Assembly: GCA_037893225.1 (NCBI GenBank) | Contig: JAZGUH010000185.1 | Coordinates: forward strand, 3,508,842-3,572,841 | DNA from: Hippasteria phrygiana | Taxonomy: Eukaryota; Echinodermata; Asteroidea; Valvatida; Goniasteridae | Reading direction: 5' to 3' | Length of the DNA: 64,000 nt | Part shown: positions 57,529 through 64,000 of the stretch, one piece after another | Numbering within the stretch: the stretch's first letter is position 1 | Layout: each line of letters begins with the position of its first letter | Notes under the pieces: model-generated | The model's database searches: none | Seen by the model: the letters and a program-made list of their open reading frames with translations, nothing else | What the model was told of the DNA's origin: nothing | Translations under genes and position numbers: made by a program

Positions 57529-57529
57529 C

Positions 57530-57720
57530 TGGAACTTTCATCAACAGAGGGCGCAATTCACAGGCGGTCACCGCGCGCGGGCGGCGCTAGTAGTATAGTC
57601 TAGGTTCCAAGACGTTCTTAGCTAGCGGTGCGATATGCGACGTATAGCGCGCACGGCCGGCCGACAGCGCCCTCTCGCTACACACACACACACGCCAAGG
57701 CCAAATCGCTACCCCTCTTA
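57530..57720 (-). promoter_or_regulatory. CG-rich candidate promoter / 5' leader region
   Basis: The bases just upstream of the candidate signal-peptide ATG are unusually rich in CG dinucleotides for this AT-rich window (runs such as CGCGCGCGG and GGCCGGCCG). They end at a short CA run near 57681-57693. This composition is common at animal promoters. No TATA box at a convincing distance is seen. The assignment is by position and composition only. Confidence 0.2.
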
Positions 57721-59420
57721 CGTTTTGCAGTCTGTGGTTCTTATCCGCATACACTTTTTAGCTCAGTCTGTGGTTTATGCATGTGCTGTATTAGACTGGA
57801 TTCGAATTTAGTGCTGTATTCCGATTTAGGACAGTGTACCAGTCTAGAGCCGATCGAGTTGCACATACATGTACGTGCACGTGTAAACCCACTTTTAATA
57901 AAACTTTAAAGCGTTTTTAATTAAATTACAGCCTGGCTGAAGAAAAAGTGAGTTGTTGAAAGGTATTTGTTGTTGTATTTGATTTTTGTCTGGACCTACT
58001 TAAACGTTACAATGCAATGATCTAGGCCTAGGCCTTGGTGGAGTCGTCTGTGCAGCTGACGTGGCGCACTTTTAGTTTTACCATAGAGCAAGGAACCGTT
58101 TTTCCCAACTTTTGTCAGATGGTTTTGACAAACGTCTACTGTAAGTTGATGAACTTCAAATTCATTCAGTTGATTATTGGTACTCTTACCTTAATAATAC
58201 TTGCTTTACGAATCATGTGAGGTTTTTTAGACTCTTGAAATTAGTCCGAAAGTCAAAAATGTGGTGTCCGGAAATTGGGCACAGTATTGGGCAGAGGGTA
58301 ACTTGGCACACTTGAAAAGATTTCAATAAATCCTAAAATTTTAACACGACTGTTTTACAAGTTTAAAATTTATGATCAGTCATCATTATCTCCATTCACA
58401 AACCCAACTTCATGTTTGTCAGAAAATTATTTCCTGACGTTTTGGCACATTTCAGAAGGGTTCACTGCATGCTTAAAAATTAAATCGGGAAATCGTGTTG
58501 AAATGACATTTTTCTCTTAACTTCGAAACTGGTCAGTATGCTAAAGATTTATAGACATAGATATTTTAAACTCACCAGAGTTTAAATTTCTGTGTAATTT
58601 GGGGCAAAACTATTACTCAGGCATGATGCAAAGGGAAACATTCAAAGTGTGCCAAATATACCTCCATGGTTAGACGATGTGCCACGTTACCTGGTTATTT
58701 TTTTAACTTCTGACTTTTTACTGTCAGCATTACAGCCCTACTCCAACGGCACCCCTACACGCCAAGTTTTTCAACCTGTCGACTTTGATTTCAAATATCT
58801 CCCTAAATTCTTATCGCTGAACACTTATATTAAGTCATTTTTTCTCTTCATTAAGTTACATGTCTAAAAAATTACGACTCGTATGAGTCGAGTCCAGGTC
58901 ACTGGCTTGAGTCAACAACACTGGCAATGGCATGCATGGATAATGATGATTTTCAGAACGTTCCAATCATTCGTGGCATGCTCTACAGCAGACAAACAAC
59001 TTCAAACTGAAATTTTTGGAGACTTTCATATCTCACCTCCACCTTAGACCTTCTGTACAAAGTAAATGGGCATGATAGAAAAGGTCAAAGTGGCGTAGCC
59101 AGAGGGGGTAACTCCCCCCCCCCCCCCTCCGATGGAGCTTTTTAAAAATATAAGGGACTGATGCCATGTCATCTGCAATGTGTGAACTTGATGTGTTCAG
59201 TTTGATCATATTTGTAAAGGCTCTTGAAAGCACCGCCAATTCAAAACTGGAAACCAACACCCCCCTCCCAAAAACCCCCAAAACAATTGGCACATTTCTT
59301 ATGATTTTTTGAATAGTTGGTCCTAACAATTCTCACTTAACACCTTGAAGATGGCCATGACCCACTTTGCCCCCTCCCAACACGTGTAAAAACATTTATC
59401 TCTTTTCATAAATTTGTCCA
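57720..59420 (+). other. Interval without a supported gene
   Basis: Apart from the diverged repeat at 58.03-58.67 kb and a GTAGCCAG fragment near 59.1 kb, nothing coding is supported. Confidence 0.5.
58030..58670 (+). repeat. Diverged repeat, copy 1 (pair with 62820-63290)
   Basis: Shares ordered blocks with 62820-63290: GTGGCGCACTT, CAACTTTTGTCAGATGGTTTT, TTGGTACTCTTACCTTAATA, CTTGCTT.(A/C)GAATCAT, CCAACTTC, ATTACTCAGGCA.G..GCA and others. It ends near the GGTTAGACGA(T/C)G.GCCAC motif, which also occurs at 63853. There is no coding evidence. Confidence 0.55.
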
Positions 59421-59423
59421 CAG

Positions 59424-59648
59424 ATTTACAATCGTGAAATGGATGAGGTGTCTGAACAATCATGATTGGATCAAGACATCAACACAGTCGACATGGTGCC
59501 AGACGAAAAGCTCCTCCCATGTCAGTGATGTAAGGCTGTTGAGGTCTCGACTGCCACGATGGGTGAAAGTCTTCTTGCTACTGAAAACATCAGGATCTTT
59601 GTAGTTGGCAGTCATCGACACTATCAAGAAACAGTTTCAGCTGTCAAG
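59424..59648 (+). CDS. Candidate exon with start codon, unrecognised + strand gene
   Basis: Preceded by TTTGTCCACAG and ended by AAG/GTATTG. An ATG at 59559-59561 in a fair context (CCACGATGG) opens 30 codons to the donor (MGESLLATENIRIFVVGSHR, then HYQETVSAVK), leaving in phase 0. The 5' part would be untranslated. The peptide looks ordered but is not recognised. The next proposed exon at 60536 needs a different phase, so at least one more exon would be required. Weak. Confidence 0.25.
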
Positions 59649-60535
59649 GTATTGCACTAGGCAAATATTTATTTTAAATTCTGGACATGGTGCTAGCCAC
59701 TTAAAATGGTAAAGATAACCGATAAATGTGTAACATTGTTCTTTCCAAATGGCATTGCTATACAAACGTGGTCAACACTATTAATCAATGCTGTCAAGAA
59801 AGAAAGTTAGGAATGTTCCAAGTCTGGTGGCTTGGAAGAGGGGTGTATCCCCCCCCCCCCATATCCGCTTAACTGCAAAGATTGTTTTGTTTTTATCCTG
59901 ATCAATATTAGTTCCTCCAGCGTACCATTTAAGAAAACTGACCTAAATCCCCCCCCCCCCTCTCCTGAAAAAGCCTCCAGGGAGCCATGTTGCAGAATTG
60001 GCACACTTGACTTGATGGTGATTTTCAAACCTTCCCATTGTTGCCACCCAAATTGCCTATGAAAGTCTCCACGGCTGTTAATATGTATAATAGGTATGTT
60101 ACGAATCAGAATAAGGTAAACATAGTTTTACATTTTTTTATGTTTAAGGCCCTATTGAGGTAAATTGTTTGATTTGCAAGGTCTGCAGTCATGACCGACA
60201 GCTTGACAGGCAATGTGGGTGGAAAGGAGTAGAAGGTTTTTTTTCACTAGGGGTTAACAAAATAATCAAAATCTTAAAAGTACTGTATTCCTTATCAGGG
60301 TTTTAATCCAGGGTTTAAAAACAGGGTGTCCACATGGCACATTAGCTGTGTATGAAAATAGCGTTTCAAATTTGTAATACTTTTACATGTAAATGACAAA
60401 TAAAACAGCCTGCCCGAATGATAAAAAAAAACTAAAAATAAAGTGCCCACCCTGTGGACCACCCTCCCACCCAGCTAAGGAAAAATGGTTGCTCAGTAAC
60501 CAGATGTTATTCAAAAATCGTGTTTTGTCTTACAG

Positions 60536-60638
60536 GAATTCAGCCAGTGTCGTGTGTCGGGATGAAGAACTGGTAGACATAAATGACTCTATGCTACTAC
60601 TGACACGGGAATCTCCAAGCATTGGGCCACCTAGCTAG
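60536..60638 (+). CDS. Candidate last coding exon, unrecognised + strand gene
   Basis: A strong acceptor (TGTTTTGTCTTACAG) precedes 60536. Entered with one base completing a codon, it reads 33 residues (NSASVVCRDEELVDINDSML, then LLTRESPSIGPPS) to TAG 60636-60638. Acidic composition with a Ser/Pro tail is plausible for a protein C-terminus. Partner exons are uncertain. An AATAAA followed by A-rich sequence near 62503-62530 could end the transcript, though 1.9 kb away. Confidence 0.28.
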
Positions 60639-60640
60639 AA

Positions 60641-60766
60641 CAAGTTCGATCAAGGTGTCTACCGTTGGTCTATTTTGCCAGGTGCCCAGGATATATTTTG
60701 TGCATAGGTTACCAAGGAACACCGACTAGTGGTTGACAAATAGTTGCTGATCGAACTTGTCCTTTG
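60641..60766. repeat. Hairpin with ACAAGTTCGATCA arms
   Basis: ACAAGTTCGATCAAGGTG at the left and TGATCGAACTTGT at the right of a 126-bp segment, starting two bases after the candidate stop codon. Probably a small MITE. Confidence 0.55.
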
Positions 60767-61464
60767 AAAGCTATGCATCTTTACCACCTACATGACGTTT
60801 TCAGTAGACACCGCATCCTCCACAAATGTCATGTGCACTTTATTTGGCCACGAGACATGCTTCCTTGAGGATGGACCCTGTTCACAGCATCCGCTTTTAC
60901 ATAAATTGGGCCACTTAGGGGGCAAGAGAGTTGCATCATGGTTTCTGCGATATCGGAGTAAGTTGCGATATCGGATTAAGTTTTCTCTGGAGCACATGGC
61001 CCCCTCACTTGACTTGACTCATGAAACATTGTTGGATTTGATTTCAAGATGGTAGTTGGTCGGGCCATGGAGAAACCATGGTCAGGCTGTGTATGTACGG
61101 GCAGATCGATGTATATGGGGGTTTGGTCATCGCCATTCGAGGTCCCCTGAACTGATTGTGCAGCGCAGTGGATGAGAATGCTTCCCCGTACCAGAACACA
61201 CTGTCCTTGACTCCCAATTACTGACTTAAGTAATCTCTATTTATACACAACTTATGGACATTATGATATTTCCTGTGATATTATTTTTCCAATCATTTAT
61301 AAATGACTCGGCAAGTTTCACTCTCCCAATTGGTCAAGAGCATGTCACGTTGGTGTGTTTAAAGTGAATATGCATCATTTGCATTTGCTGTAATTAAAAA
61401 AAATGGATGGATTTGGGGGGTGAGTATTAAACAGCGAATATTGTTACACTGACTTGTTTGACGT

Positions 61465-61992
61465 TTCGGCATATGATGCACGATATGGGGCAGAGGAAAC
61501 CCCCCCCCCCCTCTTTTGTGTTGGTCATTGTGTTCCGGGAATCTCAGGAATTCTTTTCAGATGTCTAGGGGGATGTGTTAGGTTAAGGTAACAATAGTCT
61601 GGAGAGTGTATAGGGTATAGGGACAAAAGGGGGGGGGGGGGGAGGGGTGGTACCCCTCTGCCCCATATCATGCTGGAAAAACTAAGAAAAACAATCATGT
61701 TCTTGTAGTCTGTTCCCTGTCCCACTTAAGATCATAAACGAAGCAATTTATCGATGTTTGGTAATTTTGAGGTCAGGTAATCTGTCTAGCTGGCTTGTAC
61801 CCGTTTACTAGACCCAGCACGATATGGGGCAGAGGGTCCCTATACCCCCATACACTCTCCAGACTATTGTTACCTAACACATCCCCCCCCCTAGAGATTT
61901 GAAAAGAATTCCTGAGATTCCGGGAACACAATGACCAACACAAAACAGGGGCGTTCCCTTTGCCCCATATCGTGCATCATATGCCGTTTACA
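61465..61992. mobile_element. Large palindromic element with GATATGGGGCAGAGG arms
   Basis: Left arm 61466-61675 (CATATGATGCACGATATGGG...GGAATCTCAGGAATTCTTTTC...AACAATAGTCTGGAGAGTGTA) is repeated in inverted form at 61808-61990 with length changes mainly in G/C runs. It starts and ends CGGCATATGATGCACGATAT. It is non-coding. Confidence 0.8.
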
Positions 61993-62819
61993 GTTGTGTA
62001 ATCGATGGCAACGAGAAAATGCGGACTAACTCAATATGATAAATTGGGAGTATTTCAAAAAGCCAATTTTTTTTTTTTCGAATACTGGTCGGCCGACCAC
62101 CGTTGGGAAATCAATGCAAAATACAACTTTTCTTGAAAATGTCAGCACACCAGGTGCCATGATTTATAGGATGCTTTAGACTGTTATTCACTAACAGTCC
62201 AGTACGGTATTTCGTTATAATTTGGTAATTTTGTTTTTATGTATTCAAGTTATAAAGAACCTATTGCATGAGTAACACAATTTGTCTCCATTTTTAGAAG
62301 TCCTAAATATGTTGCTAACAAAAAGTTACAGAGTGATGTTCAAGTTTACAAACAATGAAAAGGTTTATCAAAGTATTTTTGTATACGTCTGTTTTGGACA
62401 CAGGTGTTTTATAATAAAAAAGCACAAACTATGAAAACAAATCATTTTACATGAATGTTGCTTATTGTGCGTTACTTTTTCTATATTGTAAGCATTATTG
62501 GAAAAATAAAAGCAATACACAAAAAAATGAATGACGAGTACTTAGTCTGCTTACTTCTCAATCAAAGTCATTGCTCTTAAATCTTCGTGTAGCCATGGTC
62601 ATTAGCGTTTAGGGGATATGTTGGACACAACAGCAGGTCGCTATTTGACTTGGGTAAACCTTTTGCATTATTTAAAGTTTTACCCAAATCAGCGGCCTCC
62701 TATTGTGTACGCATTGTAATTGACAAACAAATATTGCCACACCACCAGACACCCTTTACTAAATATATTTAGTCACTGCAAAATTGAATAGTAATGAGCT
62801 GGTCAGTTTGTGGTGACTT

Positions 62820-63290
62820 GGGCGGTTTTATGGAGTCCTCTAAAGTGGCGCACTTCGGCGTTTCCCCTAATTTCGTCAGATAGTTTTAACAAACTTCTTG
62901 TTTGGTCAAACTCATCCAGTTGAATATTGGTACTATTACCTTAATAAAACTTGCTTCGTGAATCATTTACCTTTTTTAATTTCTTGATATTTTGTTCATA
63001 AGTCAATAATATGGTGCCGGCGGTTGTCTGACGTGGCGGCCTTGAATAAACTTCAATCAATTTCAAATTTTAGAGTTGACCAACTATGATTAATCATTAC
63101 CTCCGTTCATATACCCAACTTCGTGTCCTATTTGAAATGGTTCACCGCGCATTTAAAATTATAAATCGGATAATCGAGCCGATGTAACATTTTCCTCGTG
63201 ATTTTGAAACGGGTCAGTTTCTGTGCAATTTTGGGTAAACTATTACTCAGGCAAGGCGCAAGAGGAAAACTCAAAAGTCCACTACGTTTA
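62820..63290 (+). repeat. Diverged repeat, copy 2
   Basis: Direct, diverged copy of 58030-58670 about 4.8 kb away. Confidence 0.55.
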
Positions 63291-63343
63291 TAGACCATAT
63301 AGAGCAAACAACAAGGGCCAGGCCCGTAGCCAGACTTGGAAGT

Positions 63344-63370
63344 GGGGGGGGGGGGGGGGGGGGGGGGGGG
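63344..63370 (+). repeat. Poly-G run of 27 within a CCCGTAGCCAG repeat
   Basis: Preceded by GGCCCGTAGCCAGACTTGG; a similar GGCGTAGCCAGAGGGGG piece with a C run is at 59093-59128. It is a dispersed element fragment with an unreliable homopolymer length. Confidence 0.7.
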
Positions 63371-63767
63371 TCTTTTCAAGTGAAAGTGGATGTGTTTCAG
63401 ATTTTTTTTCAAAATGTTTTGGGCCCCGCAAGATAATTTAGAAAAGCGGTGGTGGGGTGTGTGGCTAGAAATCTCTGTTGGCTCCCCTTACGCCTGTATT
63501 GTACTAATAGGCCACATTATATCGCCGCTGTCAATTTATGCGACGATAAAAAAAATGTCAAGCGGACCATACAGCAAAAAGAGAGGGGGTGGGGTGGTCG
63601 TCCGACCCCTCCGCCCCCCCCCCCCACCCCCCTTAGCATGGAAATTCATCCTTGATAAAAACATGATTACCAACCAAATTTGTATTACTTGTGACTGGTA
63701 GTCAGATGTTTGCTTATCATGAAAATCACATTGAATTTTTGCTAGTATTGTAGTAACCTGTTTTGAA

Positions 63768-63832
63768 TAAGGCAGACGTTTTTGTGCAAAGCAAACTTTT
63801 GTGCTTAGCAGCTCCATGAAATCTGCCCCTGT
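63768..63832. mobile_element. CAATTTCAT-family MITE end fragment
   Basis: GTGCTTAGCAGCTCCATGAA then ATCTGCCCCTG matches the right end of the 12696-12929 element. Confidence 0.5.
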
Positions 63833-64000
63833 TCTTTGCTAGTGCTCTATGGTTAGACGACGCGCCACTAAATCATACGGGCCCACCATCATTACTATCC
63901 CCCATAGGCCTATTTTTGGGGCAGAGAGGGGATGAAAAATCCTGCCTCGAACTCAGTGATATAAGTGTTTATAGTATAAGAAAAATCTTCCCTCTCCTAC

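Noticed and set aside
59807..60062. Pro- and Gly-rich ORFs on both strands
   Set aside because: They arise from C/G homopolymer runs.

Overview
The window is animal nuclear DNA: AT-rich, intron-dominated and full of inverted-repeat transposons. There are no bacterial-style operons. Phase-1 immunoglobulin exons, a DIRS tyrosine-recombinase retroelement, a CR1/Jockey-type LINE, several MITE families and a very frequent TACATGTA palindrome suggest a marine invertebrate deuterostome, most likely an echinoderm. The species cannot be fixed from sequence alone.

The main gene is on the minus strand and fills most of the window. Seven exons join in one open frame, every intron in phase 1: candidate signal peptide (57489-57528), V-type Ig domain (47170-47538), C2-type Ig domain (36360-36686), two Ser/Thr/Pro-rich stalk exons (15735-15806, 13406-13618), a membrane-spanning exon (4919-5047) and a short cytoplasmic tail ending in TAA (3547-3638). 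This gives a type I cell-surface IgSF receptor of about 413 residues, or about 442 if two small candidate exons near 11.0 and 11.6 kb are included. The signal-peptide exon and the small exons are the uncertain parts. The gene spans about 54 kb because its introns are loaded with transposons.

Introns by region. 3.6-13.4 kb: two copies of a hAT-like MITE (one with an expanded internal minisatellite), a foldback repeat and CAATTTCAT-type MITEs. 13.6-15.7 kb: a minisatellite and a MITE. 15.8-36.4 kb: a tandem repeat holding seven cAMP-response-element octamers, a 1.15 kb GGGTCATTCCA element, AACCCCTTG MITEs and an ATCGG-rich TIR element. 36.7-47.2 kb: a degenerate DIRS element in the same orientation as the gene. 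47.5-57.5 kb: a 5'-truncated LINE inside a TIR element, nested hairpins, a 370-bp-arm palindrome and a MITE carrying NRF1-like and YY1-like sites.

The C2 Ig exon lies between two 267-bp direct repeats that differ at two positions and contain a DIRS-end sequence. This is the most suggestive structure for recent rearrangement of a receptor gene.

Right of 57.7 kb the + strand has weak evidence for a second gene (candidate exons at 59.4-59.65 and 60.54-60.64 kb, AATAAA near 62.5 kb), plus repeats and another large palindrome. Several very long G or C runs may be length errors, which matters when judging frameshifts in the DIRS element.
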